A DNA stretch of 64,000 nt from assembly GCA_030812955.1 (NCBI GenBank), contig JAUSTR010000007.1, positions 28,968 to 92,967 on the forward strand, read 5' to 3'. This DNA is from Bacillus alveayuensis. Lineage in GTDB: Bacteria; Bacillota; Bacilli; Bacillales; Aeribacillaceae. A model generated the notes under the pieces. That model was not told the DNA's origin. It worked only from the letters and a program-made list of their open reading frames with translations, and did no database searches. Below, in pieces: positions 52,892 to 61,203 of the stretch. How positions within the stretch are numbered: the stretch's first letter is position 1; the number at the start of each line of letters is the position of its first letter. The translations under genes and the position numbers were made by a program.

Positions 52892-53884
52892 ATGAGAGTG
52901 GCTAATAAAAACTTTGATATCGTTCGTTTGCATCATGTAGAAGTAACGGTAACAGATCTAGATAGGGCGCGCCATTTTTACTGTGAAGGCTTAGGATTTA
53001 TTGAAACAGAATCAGACGAACAACATATTTATTTAAGGGCTATTGAAGACGCTAATCACCATTGTTTAATACTAACGAAAGGCGAGCAAGCAAGTTTAAA
53101 GCACATCGCTTATCGTGTAAGCGCTGACAAAGATTTGGATGAGTTAGACAAATTGTTTACAAGTTTAGGCATTAAAAAACGTTGGATTGCTCCTGGGGAG
53201 GAAAAAGGTCAAGGCCGTGCGTTACGTATCCAGGATCCAGGGGGAATACCTGTAGAATTCTTTTATGAAATGGATAAAGCTGAAAGAATGCTGCAAAAAT
53301 ACCATCTTCAAGGCAATGTAAAAATTAAACGAATTGACCATGCAAACTGTTTAATTACGAATATTGATGAACTTTACGATTGGTATAGCAACCACTTAGG
53401 ATTTAAAACTTCTGAATATACTGTTAGAAAAGAAGGAGATCATGAAAATATTTGGGCCGCTTGGATGCATAGAAAACCTAGCGTTCATGATTTAGCGCTT
53501 ATTAGTGAAACTGGTCCGCGATATCATCATACTGGATTTTGGATGGATGATGCTAAATCGATTTTAGATGCATGTGATCATCTTGCTTCTTTAGGATATT
53601 ATTCAAATATTGAACGTTCTCCAGGAAGACATGGTACCTCCAATGCTTTCTTTGTTTATTTAAGAGATCCTGATGGAAACCGTATTGAATTATATACAGG
53701 AGATTATTTCACGAATGATCCGGACTGGGAACCAATTAAATGGGATCTTGACGACCCGCAGCGCGCAACGTTTTGGGGAGCATTGCCACCTGAAAGCTGG
53801 AGAAATGAAGCAGTACCAGTTGAAGATATTTTTACAGGTGAGTTGCTTCCAATTGTTTCGTTCCGAAAAAAAGAGAAGATTTAA
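52892..53884 (+). CDS. hpaD: 3,4-dihydroxyphenylacetate 2,3-dioxygenase
   Basis: Extradiol ring-cleavage dioxygenase of 330 residues of the vicinal oxygen chelate (type I) group, like the Brevibacterium/Bacillus homoprotocatechuate dioxygenases. Metal ligands are His150 (KRIDHANCL), His213 (RYHHTGF) and Glu266 (GNRIELY). The N-terminal domain is the non-metal-binding repeat (VRLHHVEVTVTDLDRARHFY). It opens 3,4-dihydroxyphenylacetate to the semialdehyde used by HpaE. It is a separate transcription unit behind MITE F and ends in its own terminator. AAGGAAAGGA precedes the ATG. Confidence 0.92.
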   Translation: MRVANKNFDIVRLHHVEVTVTDLDRARHFYCEGLGFIETESDEQHIYLRAIEDANHHCLILTKGEQASLKHIAYRVSADKDLDELDKLFTSLGIKKRWIAPGEEKGQGRALRIQDPGGIPVEFFYEMDKAERMLQKYHLQGNVKIKRIDHANCLITNIDELYDWYSNHLGFKTSEYTVRKEGDHENIWAAWMHRKPSVHDLALISETGPRYHHTGFWMDDAKSILDACDHLASLGYYSNIERSPGRHGTSNAFFVYLRDPDGNRIELYTGDYFTNDPDWEPIKWDLDDPQRATFWGALPPESWRNEAVPVEDIFTGELLPIVSFRKKEKI

Positions 53885-53917
53885 AAATCCTGCTCTACCT
53901 TAAAAGTTCTTCCATAA

Positions 53918-53966
53918 AGCCAAGCTCCTTATTGATAGGTCATGAAGGCGCTTGGCTCTATTTTGT
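53918..53966 (+). terminator. Terminator of hpaD
   Basis: AGCCAAGC pairs with GCTTGGCT across a 24-base loop and is followed by CTATTTTG. Confidence 0.55.
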
Positions 53967-54041
53967 ATGATTGTAAATTTGTGTAAAATAATAGAATACA
54001 AAGTTTAGAATAGTTTTCATCAAACAATATGGAGGCGAAGG

Positions 54042-54878
54042 TTGGTGGAAAATAAGTTTTCGATAGGTCAAATGTCAAAACTCCACAATGTTTCTGTAAA
54101 AACATTGCGGTATTATGATGAAATTGATTTATTTAATCCGATTCAAGTGGATCCGGAAAACGGGTATCGCTATTATTCCATTGAGCAATTTAAATTATTG
54201 GATATTATTAACTATCTAAAAATGTTAGGCGTTCCGCTTAAAGAAATAAAAAAACAAATTTCTAACCGTGATATCGATGATTTTTTACAAACATTGTGCA
54301 ATCATAAGGAAATAATGGAAAATAAAATAAAAGAATTAGAAATCTCAAAGAAAAAATTAGAGGCAAGAATTAAAGAGTTTGAAGAAGCGAAAAATTTAAC
54401 CAATATAGGTTCACCATATGTTAAAACGATAGATGAGAGAACCATTATCCAAATACGAGAAAAGATTCGTTCATTTTACGACTTGGAACTTTCTGTAAGA
54501 AAATTAAAAAAGCAATCCTATCAATTTGCTTCCATATTTATTGGAAAAGTGGGATTTACACTTTCAGAAGATCATTTTAAAAGAAAAAGCTTTTTTGATT
54601 ATAGTTCGATTTTCCTCATCTTAGAAGAGGTAGAAAAAGGGCAAATTTACGGTGCACATCATATGGTAACAACTCTTCCAAAAGGGGACTATGCCTGTAT
54701 TTATTTTCGTGGTGGACATCTTACCGCACCAACATATGTTCAATTGCTTCATGACTATATACAACAAAAGAATTATCAAATAAAAGGAGACTTTATTATC
54801 CGAACAATTTTTGACCAATTTATCACTAAAAATGAAGAGGAGTATTTATCTGAAATACAAGTGCAAATCGAAGCATAA
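54042..54878 (+). CDS. MerR-family regulator with GyrI-like effector domain
   Basis: Regulator of about 278 residues. The N-terminal MerR winged helix (FSIGQMSKLHNVSVKTLRYYDEIDLF...YRYYSIEQF) is followed by a coiled-coil dimerisation helix (about 85-125) and a C-terminal GyrI/BmrR-type multidrug-binding domain (from about 130). The start is TTG 54042 or GTG 54045, both close to GGAGG. No efflux pump gene is adjacent, so its target is unknown; position between hpaD and the two-component system gives no strong clue. Confidence 0.82.
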   Translation: MVENKFSIGQMSKLHNVSVKTLRYYDEIDLFNPIQVDPENGYRYYSIEQFKLLDIINYLKMLGVPLKEIKKQISNRDIDDFLQTLCNHKEIMENKIKELEISKKKLEARIKEFEEAKNLTNIGSPYVKTIDERTIIQIREKIRSFYDLELSVRKLKKQSYQFASIFIGKVGFTLSEDHFKRKSFFDYSSIFLILEEVEKGQIYGAHHMVTTLPKGDYACIYFRGGHLTAPTYVQLLHDYIQQKNYQIKGDFIIRTIFDQFITKNEEEYLSEIQVQIEA

Positions 54879-54929
54879 AAAAAAAGCAGAAGTAGCCTTT
54901 TTGCATGATCGAAAGCACTGAAAATCCAA

Positions 54930-54957
54930 AGTCTCCTTCCACCATTGAAAGGAGACT
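54930..54957. terminator. Stem-loop between convergent MerR and response regulator genes
   Basis: AGTCTCCTT and AAGGAGACT form a perfect 9-bp stem with a 10-base loop. T-runs are weak on both sides, so termination is plausible but not strong. Confidence 0.4.
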
Positions 54958-54974
54958 CAAGTGGTTCTAGCACT

Positions 54975-56408
54975 TTACATTTTCCCTTTTTCGTTTAATA
55001 AATATCTTAGCTTACGATTCGAAATATTTAAATCCTCTGCTGTTTGCTTACGGTTTCCGGCGTGTTTTTTTAAGGCTTTCAAAACGAATAATCGTCCGAT
55101 TTGTTTTTCTAAATTTTTTACGGAAGCTAATACTTTTTCTAAGTCAATGTGATCTTGCTCTTTCCAAAAAGATAATATTTGATTGGTCCATTCTGTTAAA
55201 TATGCTTCTAAATCATCATTCACAAGATTCCATTCATTTTTCTGGGAATCTGAATTTGATTTCAATTTATCGGGTAAATATTTTGGAGTAATCGTGTTGG
55301 TCTCCCCATCTGCTAAGGTCACAGCTCTTTTGACGATGTTAAATAATTCTCTTACATTTCCTGGCCATGAATAGCTTTTCATAAGTTTAATGCTTTCATT
55401 TGAAAAGGCTAGGTGAGAAGCGCCTAGTTTTTTTAAAAAATGATCAAGATATAGTGGTAAATCTTCCATTCTTTTTCTCAGCGGGGGAATGCTTAATTTT
55501 ACGACATCTAAACGATATAATAGATCCTCTCGAAACGTTTTTTCTTGTACAGCTTGGGCTAAATTTTTATTTGTTGCTGCAATAATGCGTGTATTCGTTT
55601 TGCGGATTGATTCGCCGCCTACTCTAATATATTCCCCGGTTTCTAATACTCTTAATAGCTGTACTTGAATTGCTTGGCTCGCTTCACCAATTTCATCTAA
55701 AAATAACGTTCCATTATTCGCTACTTCGAAAATTCCTTTTTTCTGTTTAATAGCTCCTGTAAAAGCACCTTTTTCATGTCCAAATAATTCACTTTCTAAT
55801 AAAGTCTCTGAAACAGCTCCACAATTGATACGAATAAAAGGCTGATCGTATCTTAAGCTCATATGGTGAATAAAATGGGCAAGCACTTCTTTTCCTGTTC
55901 CCGTTTCTCCTTCAATTAACACGTTAATATTTTTTTTAGCAATTTTCCTAGCTAGCTTCACTAGTTCATTCATCCCTTGATTGTTTCCAATAATAAACCC
56001 TAGCGTATCAGCTAATTTATCAACGTCCGTTTGGGATGAAGCTTCCTCGTCGCTTAATAAATTTTCCAATGTTTGTTCCAATTGCGTAATATCATCAAAA
56101 GGCTTTTCAATATAATCGCTCGCCCCATTTTTAATAGCTTCTACGGCTGTCTTCACTGTACTATATCCCGTCATAATCACAACTTTGCAAAGAGGGTGTG
56201 TTGCTTTTAATTGTTTCAGCAATTCGAGGCCATTTGTATCGGGAAGCTTTACATCAATTAAGGCTAAATCAAACAAGTCTTGTTGAATGAATTTTTTAAA
56301 GTCCTCTCCATTTAATCCCACTTTTACAGTGTATCCCTTTTCTTCTAAAAGATGGCGGAAAAAGTTTCCGACCTCTTTCTCGTCATCGATAATGAGTATA
56401 TTTTTCAA
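54975..56408 (-). CDS. Sigma-54-dependent response regulator (NtrC family)
   Basis: Response regulator of 477 residues. The receiver domain has acidic residues Asp8-Asp9, the phospho-acceptor Asp52 (LALIDVKLPD) and the conserved lysine in YIEKPFDD. An AAA+ domain follows with GETGTGKE, GAFTGAIKQ and LFLDEIGEA, then a Fis-type HTH (GNRKQTAEDLNISNRKLRYLL). It should activate sigma-54 promoters when phosphorylated by the kinase encoded 22 bases upstream. It is the last gene of an operon that starts with an iron-containing alcohol dehydrogenase. Confidence 0.9.
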   Translation of the reverse strand: MKNILIIDDEKEVGNFFRHLLEEKGYTVKVGLNGEDFKKFIQQDLFDLALIDVKLPDTNGLELLKQLKATHPLCKVVIMTGYSTVKTAVEAIKNGASDYIEKPFDDITQLEQTLENLLSDEEASSQTDVDKLADTLGFIIGNNQGMNELVKLARKIAKKNINVLIEGETGTGKEVLAHFIHHMSLRYDQPFIRINCGAVSETLLESELFGHEKGAFTGAIKQKKGIFEVANNGTLFLDEIGEASQAIQVQLLRVLETGEYIRVGGESIRKTNTRIIAATNKNLAQAVQEKTFREDLLYRLDVVKLSIPPLRKRMEDLPLYLDHFLKKLGASHLAFSNESIKLMKSYSWPGNVRELFNIVKRAVTLADGETNTITPKYLPDKLKSNSDSQKNEWNLVNDDLEAYLTEWTNQILSFWKEQDHIDLEKVLASVKNLEKQIGRLFVLKALKKHAGNRKQTAEDLNISNRKLRYLLNEKGKM

Positions 56409-56430
56409 AGATCATGACCTCCCTTTCTTT

Positions 56431-58077
56431 TCATTGTTTTGCTGGGAGTTTTAATATAAATTCACTGCCTTCCCCATATTGGCTATTTACGTGAATGGTC
56501 CCTCCATGTGTTTCCGCAATTCCTAAACTAACGGACAAACCTAGTCCCGTTCCTTTACCGGGTCGTTTTGTTGTATAAAAAGGGTTAAATATTTCTTGAA
56601 GAAATTGCTTTTGTATTCCGATTCCATTATCTTTGACAGAAAGGCATACCCACTTTTGATCATTTTCGATCATTTCTTTTGTTTCGATTTTGATTACTTT
56701 TCGTTCTATACCTTTTTCCTCAAGAGCATCTTTTGCATTGATTAATAAATTTAAAATGATTTGTCCAATTTGTTGAATATTTCCTAAAATAGGATTGGTC
56801 GATTCGTTCAGTTCTTTTTCAATGATAATTTGTTGATGCTGAATTTGATCCCCGATAATCCCTAATACTTGTTCGACTGCTTCATTGATCGAACATTCTT
56901 CAAATAAATATTCATCTTGTCGTGAGAAGGTTAGCAAGTTTTGAATAATCGATTTACACCGTTTTCCGCATGAGTAAATGTCGGTTAAAAGTTTGTAAGA
57001 ACTATGATCCTCTCGAACGGTTCTTAATAATAGCTGGGAGTTTCCAAGAATGGCAGTCAATGGATTATTTAATTCATGGGCAACTCCAGCTGCCATTTCG
57101 CCAATTGCGGCTAGTTTAGCAGACTGAACTAATTGCGCCTCCATTTTTCGTTTTTCTGAAATATCATTAATATAAATAATATAAGCGTAAGCTTCTTGAT
57201 TTCTATTGACGATTGGAAAGGAGCGGAACTCGTAAACATAGTTTTCAATATGAATTTCTTGATAAATATTTTGGTTGATCGAAAGATACTTTTCTTGAAA
57301 GGACTTTTTATCCTCTATCCTTAATAAGTCTTGTATATTTTGATCAATGAAATCCGATTGAAAATATTCTTTTGCGGCATCATTTGATCTCAATATATTT
57401 CCTTCTAAATCTGTAATAAATATCATATCAGATACAGCCCGAAACGTTTCTTCCCATTCTTTTTGATTTGTCAGGACTTTATGATAAAGGCGGGCATTTT
57501 CAATACATACAGCGATTTGATCAGATAGCTGCTGAAAAAAAGAGAGATCTGAATCATCAAAATTATTGACTTTATTACTTCCTATACTTAAGACACCTAT
57601 TTTTACTTCTTTGCTTACGAGTGGGATGACTAAAGCACTTTGAATGCCTAAGGATTGATAGCCCTTTTTCTCTACATAAAAAGGATTGTCTTCCTTCATT
57701 TGAAAAAAAATTTTCTTAAGCGATTGAATTGCTTGCCAATACAAAGAATTTTGCTTCGGGAAAACAAAGCCAATGGGATAATATAATGAATGTAAAGGGT
57801 AAACATTGGATAATGTCAGCATATCATTTTCATACAAAGATAGGCTGATTCGTTCGAGTGGGAAAAAGCTTTTCAGCTTTTCAAAAATATTTTTCAGCAT
57901 TTCATCCATCGACATGTCGATATTAAAGCTCCGATTGACCTCGTTGATGACTTCTAATTGCATGTTTTTCTTTTTGAGTTCCCTTACCATGATTTTCATT
58001 TCATTGTAGTAGCTTTTTTTCGATGACTGGACACCTGTTAATTTATTGATCATTTGTTGCCGTTCTTGTAATAACAC
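56431..58077 (-). CDS. Cytoplasmic sensor histidine kinase (GAF-PAS-HisKA)
   Basis: Histidine kinase of about 548 residues without membrane segments. A GAF domain (about 70-215: FFPLERISLSLYEND...VIPLVSKEVKIGVLSIGS...IAVCIENARLYH), a PAS domain (about 225-325), the HisKA box GVAHELNNPLTAIL and the ATPase motifs NLLINAKDAL, VKDNGIGI and GKGTGLGLSVS are present. It is NtrB-like and senses an internal ligand. I choose GTG 58077 (AGAAAGG 10 bases upstream); a TTG at 58086 would overlap the dehydrogenase gene. It partners the following response regulator. Confidence 0.88.
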   Translation of the reverse strand: MLLQERQQMINKLTGVQSSKKSYYNEMKIMVRELKKKNMQLEVINEVNRSFNIDMSMDEMLKNIFEKLKSFFPLERISLSLYENDMLTLSNVYPLHSLYYPIGFVFPKQNSLYWQAIQSLKKIFFQMKEDNPFYVEKKGYQSLGIQSALVIPLVSKEVKIGVLSIGSNKVNNFDDSDLSFFQQLSDQIAVCIENARLYHKVLTNQKEWEETFRAVSDMIFITDLEGNILRSNDAAKEYFQSDFIDQNIQDLLRIEDKKSFQEKYLSINQNIYQEIHIENYVYEFRSFPIVNRNQEAYAYIIYINDISEKRKMEAQLVQSAKLAAIGEMAAGVAHELNNPLTAILGNSQLLLRTVREDHSSYKLLTDIYSCGKRCKSIIQNLLTFSRQDEYLFEECSINEAVEQVLGIIGDQIQHQQIIIEKELNESTNPILGNIQQIGQIILNLLINAKDALEEKGIERKVIKIETKEMIENDQKWVCLSVKDNGIGIQKQFLQEIFNPFYTTKRPGKGTGLGLSVSLGIAETHGGTIHVNSQYGEGSEFILKLPAKQ

Positions 58078-58079
58078 TT

Positions 58080-59231
58080 TTACCAAGCCTTTCTAAATAA
58101 TTCTTCAATTGTTTCAACTGTTACATCTCTAGGGTTTGTAATCATACATGCATCGTTTAAAGCAGAAATGCTCATCTGCGGAATCTCTTCTTTTTTGACA
58201 TCAATTTCCGATAATTTTGTTGGTGCACCAACATCATGAATGAGCTGCTTAACAAATTCAATCGCTGTTTTTCCCGCTTCCATATGAGACATATCACAAG
58301 CTTTTACTCCTAGCTGGTAAGCAATATCTGCAAATTTTGGCGGATTGGCTATTAAGTTAAATTCCATCACATGTGGTAGCAAAATTGAATTGACATCACC
58401 ATGCAAAATCGGGTATCTGCCACCTACAGCATGAGACATAGCATGCACAGCTCCTAAAATAGCATTGGAAAAAGCGATTCCTGCCTGCAGGCTTGCCATG
58501 GCCATATTTGTTTTCGCTTCTTTATTTAATTTAGATGCTACGGAAGGCCGTAAATTGTTGGCCACAAGCGCGATGGAGTTTCTCGCATACACATCTGTTA
58601 AAGGGGTAGCAGCTAAGCTAATATAAGATTCGATCCCATGTGTTAAAACATCGATTCCGGTGGAAGCTGTTAAGTGTGCACTTTTCGTGACAAGTGTTTC
58701 GGGATCAATAATAGCAATATCTGGTATTAATGATTTAGAAATGATCGTCATTTTTTTCTTCTGCTCTGTATTTAAAATAATGGAAAATTGCGACACTTCA
58801 GAACCTGATCCGGCTGTGGTCGGAATCATCACTTGCGGTGGCAGGGGATGGGTAATTTTATCGACTCCTTCATAATCGTGAATGTTACCGCCATTTGTCG
58901 CAAGCAAGGCAATCGCCTTAGCGGCATCAATGGCGCTTCCCCCTCCAATGCCAATCACGGCATCACACTCTTTTTGTAAATATAAATCTCTCCCTTTATC
59001 GACCTCAATATCTTTTGGGTTCACCGTAATATCGATAAAGGTTTCGTATTTTAAACCTGCTTTTTCACAGCTTTTCATGACGGCCTCAAGCCATCCTGCT
59101 TCCGATATGCCTTGATCACTGACAATCAACACATTAGATGCTCCCAGCCTTAAACAACTATTCCCGACTTGATCAATGGCCCCATTTCCAAAAATAATTT
59201 CCGGCATAATAAATTTATGGATGTTCATCAT
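58080..59231 (-). CDS. Iron-containing alcohol dehydrogenase
   Basis: Group III alcohol dehydrogenase of 383 residues, cytosolic and NAD(P)-dependent. The cofactor motif IGIGGGSAIDAAKAIAL and the iron-ligand region (GIDVLTHGIESY with Asp and His; GAVHAMSHAVGGRYPILHGDVNS with two His) are complete. It could reduce or oxidise short-chain alcohols, 1,3-propanediol or lactaldehyde; specificity is not readable. It is the first gene of an operon with a histidine kinase and sigma-54 regulator, an unusual arrangement suggesting they control alcohol metabolism. Its upstream region holds a structured repeat; no -24/-12 element was found. Confidence 0.87.
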   Translation of the reverse strand: MMNIHKFIMPEIIFGNGAIDQVGNSCLRLGASNVLIVSDQGISEAGWLEAVMKSCEKAGLKYETFIDITVNPKDIEVDKGRDLYLQKECDAVIGIGGGSAIDAAKAIALLATNGGNIHDYEGVDKITHPLPPQVMIPTTAGSGSEVSQFSIILNTEQKKKMTIISKSLIPDIAIIDPETLVTKSAHLTASTGIDVLTHGIESYISLAATPLTDVYARNSIALVANNLRPSVASKLNKEAKTNMAMASLQAGIAFSNAILGAVHAMSHAVGGRYPILHGDVNSILLPHVMEFNLIANPPKFADIAYQLGVKACDMSHMEAGKTAIEFVKQLIHDVGAPTKLSEIDVKKEEIPQMSISALNDACMITNPRDVTVETIEELFRKAW

Positions 59232-59284
59232 TCCATCAAATCCTTTTAGGCGTGTTGATTAACCAATAATAACCAGTTAAGATA

Positions 59285-59444
59285 GCTCTATTTCTAGCTT
59301 TTCTGCCGAAGTCGGCAAGCGATTCGCTTGCCGACTGGGCATGCTATACGCATGCCCTTACCGAACAATAACATCAGCGGCCAAATGAATTTGTCCACTG
59401 GCATTCTTGTTCGAGGGATGTGGCAGAAAAGCTTGTGTTCAGCC
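59285..59444. repeat. Cloverleaf-like repeat element G, distant relative of the MITE family
   Basis: Outer stem AGCTTTTCTGCC/GGCAGAAAAGCT (12 bp, perfect) encloses GTCGGCAAGCG/CGCTTGCCGAC, GGGCATGC/GCATGCCC and a CGAACAA/TTGTTCG arm with a nested CAAAT/ATTTG. The three-arm plan and the GCTC...CAGCC ends match copies C-F, but the sequence is largely different and there is no clear 8-bp duplication. Confidence 0.7.
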
Positions 59445-59540
59445 ATACGATTCTGTATGTTTAAGTAAAATAATGGATAATCAACACTTGTGAAATCCTT
59501 TTTTCTTTCATTATTCTATGTAAAAAAAAGAAAATCCTTT

Positions 59541-59575
59541 AAATAAAAAAGGTAAGCAACTAGCTTGCTTACCTT
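59541..59575 (-). terminator. Terminator of the adhP / aldehyde dehydrogenase remnant
   Basis: AAGGTAAGCAA pairs with TTGCTTACCTT (11 bp, 5-base loop). On the minus strand it is followed by TTTTATTT. Confidence 0.85.
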
Positions 59576-59609
59576 ACAGAGAATGGAAAAGTAAACGAGA
59601 TGGAAATGA

Positions 59610-59960
59610 TTAATTAATAGCGACCCAAACGCTTTTTACTTCTGTATAGTTATCTAAAGCGTAGGATCCCATTTCTCTTCCTATTCCTGATTCTTTATAT
59701 CCACCAAATGGGCTAGCTGCGTCAAAAACGTTGTAGCAGTTCACCCAAACTGTTCCGGCACGGAGGTTGTTCGCAATGTAGTGAGCCTTGGCTACGTCGC
59801 GCGTCCAAACACCAGCGGCCAATCCATAATTGGAATTATTGGCCCGCTCAATTAATTCATCCAAATCTTCATATGGTAGAGCAGCAATAACAGGTCCAAA
59901 TATTTCCTCTCGGGAAAACTTTTCTACTTTTTCTTTTAATGGGGCTTGAACTGTGCTCAT
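59610..59960 (-). pseudogene. Aldehyde dehydrogenase with large in-frame internal deletion
   Basis: The 116-residue product begins as a full-length aldehyde dehydrogenase would ([15 protein letters not shown]) and jumps after residue 15 directly to the C-terminal [20 protein letters not shown] region through [10 protein letters not shown] and [12 protein letters not shown]. About 370 residues are missing, including the NAD fold, the catalytic cysteine and the glutamate, so it cannot be an active dehydrogenase. The reading frame is intact across the junction at about 59915. It overlaps the adhP stop by four bases, keeping the original operon structure, and has its terminator. Confidence 0.85.
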
Positions 59961-60982
59961 CTTGTTCCCTCCTTCAAGTTTAAGACGATGCGGCCGTTAA
60001 TTTGGCCTTTTTCCATTCGATGAAATACATCATTAATGTCTTCTAATGCAGCTGTTTCAACAATAGGGCGAACCTTTCCGCGCGCAGCAAAGTCTAAGGC
60101 TTCTTGCATATCTTTTCTAGTTCCGACGATGGATCCTTTTACAGTAACCCCATTTAACACCGTATTAAAGATTGGAATTGGTAAATCATCATGTGGAAGT
60201 CCAACCACCACTAGGCATCCTCCGCGTTTAACAGATTGATAGGCTTGTTCAAATGCTTTTTTCGTTACGGCCACACTGATAGCTGCCTGTACGCCACCCA
60301 CTTGCTCGTGAATTGCCTGTACAGGATCTTCTTTTAAACCATTAATCGTAATGTCAGCACCTAATTTTTTGGCTAGTTCCGATTTTTCGTCACTAATGTC
60401 AACAGCAACAACATTTAACCCCATCGCTTTTGCGTATTGTAAGGCAATATGGCCGAGCCCCCCAATACCGTAAATGGCCACCCATTCACCAGGTTTTGCC
60501 CCAGAAACTTTTAATGCTTTATATGTCGTAACACCTGCACAAAGGATTGGTGCAACTTCAACAGGATCTAAATTGTCAGGGATTCTCGCAACATAGTTAG
60601 CAGGTGCTTTACAATATTCGGCATAGCCGCCATCGACAGAATATCCGCCATTTAATTGATGTGGGCAAAGCGTTTCTTGACCAGTTAAACAATATTCACA
60701 TTCACCACATGCAGAATATAACCAAGGAATGCCGACACGATCTCCAACTTTAATCGATTTAACCCCTTTGCCAACCTCTACGACAATTCCGACACCTTCA
60801 TGGCCTGGAATTAAAGGCAGCTTTGGTTTGACTGGCCAATCACCATGTGCGGCGTGCAAATCTGTATGGCAAACACCACACGCCTCAATTTGTACTAAAA
60901 CCTCGCCTTCTTCCAGTGTTGGTTTTTCTACTTCTTTAATCTCCAACTCCTTTTTAAATTCATTTACGACTGCTGCTTTCAT
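59957..60982 (-). CDS. adhP: Zinc-dependent alcohol dehydrogenase (AdhP/ADH-T type)
   Basis: Medium-chain NAD-dependent alcohol dehydrogenase of 341 residues, very like Geobacillus ADH-T. Catalytic zinc ligands are Cys38, His61 and Cys148; the structural zinc site is Cys92, Cys95, Cys98 and Cys106 (SACGECEYC...LC). The Rossmann motif is [13 protein letters not shown]. It oxidises ethanol and other primary alcohols or runs in reverse. A sigma-54 promoter and cre-like site lie upstream, recalling control of acoABC. It would have been paired with an aldehyde dehydrogenase, which is now deleted. AAGGGGA precedes the ATG. Confidence 0.9.
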   Translation of the reverse strand: MKAAVVNEFKKELEIKEVEKPTLEEGEVLVQIEACGVCHTDLHAAHGDWPVKPKLPLIPGHEGVGIVVEVGKGVKSIKVGDRVGIPWLYSACGECEYCLTGQETLCPHQLNGGYSVDGGYAEYCKAPANYVARIPDNLDPVEVAPILCAGVTTYKALKVSGAKPGEWVAIYGIGGLGHIALQYAKAMGLNVVAVDISDEKSELAKKLGADITINGLKEDPVQAIHEQVGGVQAAISVAVTKKAFEQAYQSVKRGGCLVVVGLPHDDLPIPIFNTVLNGVTVKGSIVGTRKDMQEALDFAARGKVRPIVETAALEDINDVFHRMEKGQINGRIVLNLKEGTR

Positions 60983-61019
60983 TCATTTCATCCCCTTTCA
61001 AATATTTTCGCCTTTTATA

Positions 61020-61038
61020 TTGCAAAAAGCGTACCAAT
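61020..61038 (-). promoter_or_regulatory. Sigma-54 (-24/-12) promoter of adhP
   Basis: On the minus strand TTGGTACGCTTTTTGCA matches TGGCAC-N5-TTGCA with the 10-base GG-GC interval. It is nearly identical to the acoA promoter (TTGGTACACTTTTTGCA). Confidence 0.83.
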
Positions 61039-61040
61039 TG

Positions 61041-61054
61041 TGAAAACGCTTAAT
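61041..61054. promoter_or_regulatory. Candidate cre site beside the adhP promoter
   Basis: TGAAAACGCTTAAT fits the cre consensus at 12 of 14 positions and lies just upstream of the -24 element. Confidence 0.4.
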
Positions 61055-61203
61055 TAATAGAAAATTTAGAAAATAAAATATCGTTTTAGCCAAAATTTCG
61101 GCAAAAATGGACAAAAAAATGGCTGTTAGCTTTATAATCTAAGTGATGAGATGAATTGATAGAGATCCTTGTAATCGATAGGTGGATAAAGAGGTGAAAT
61201 GCT

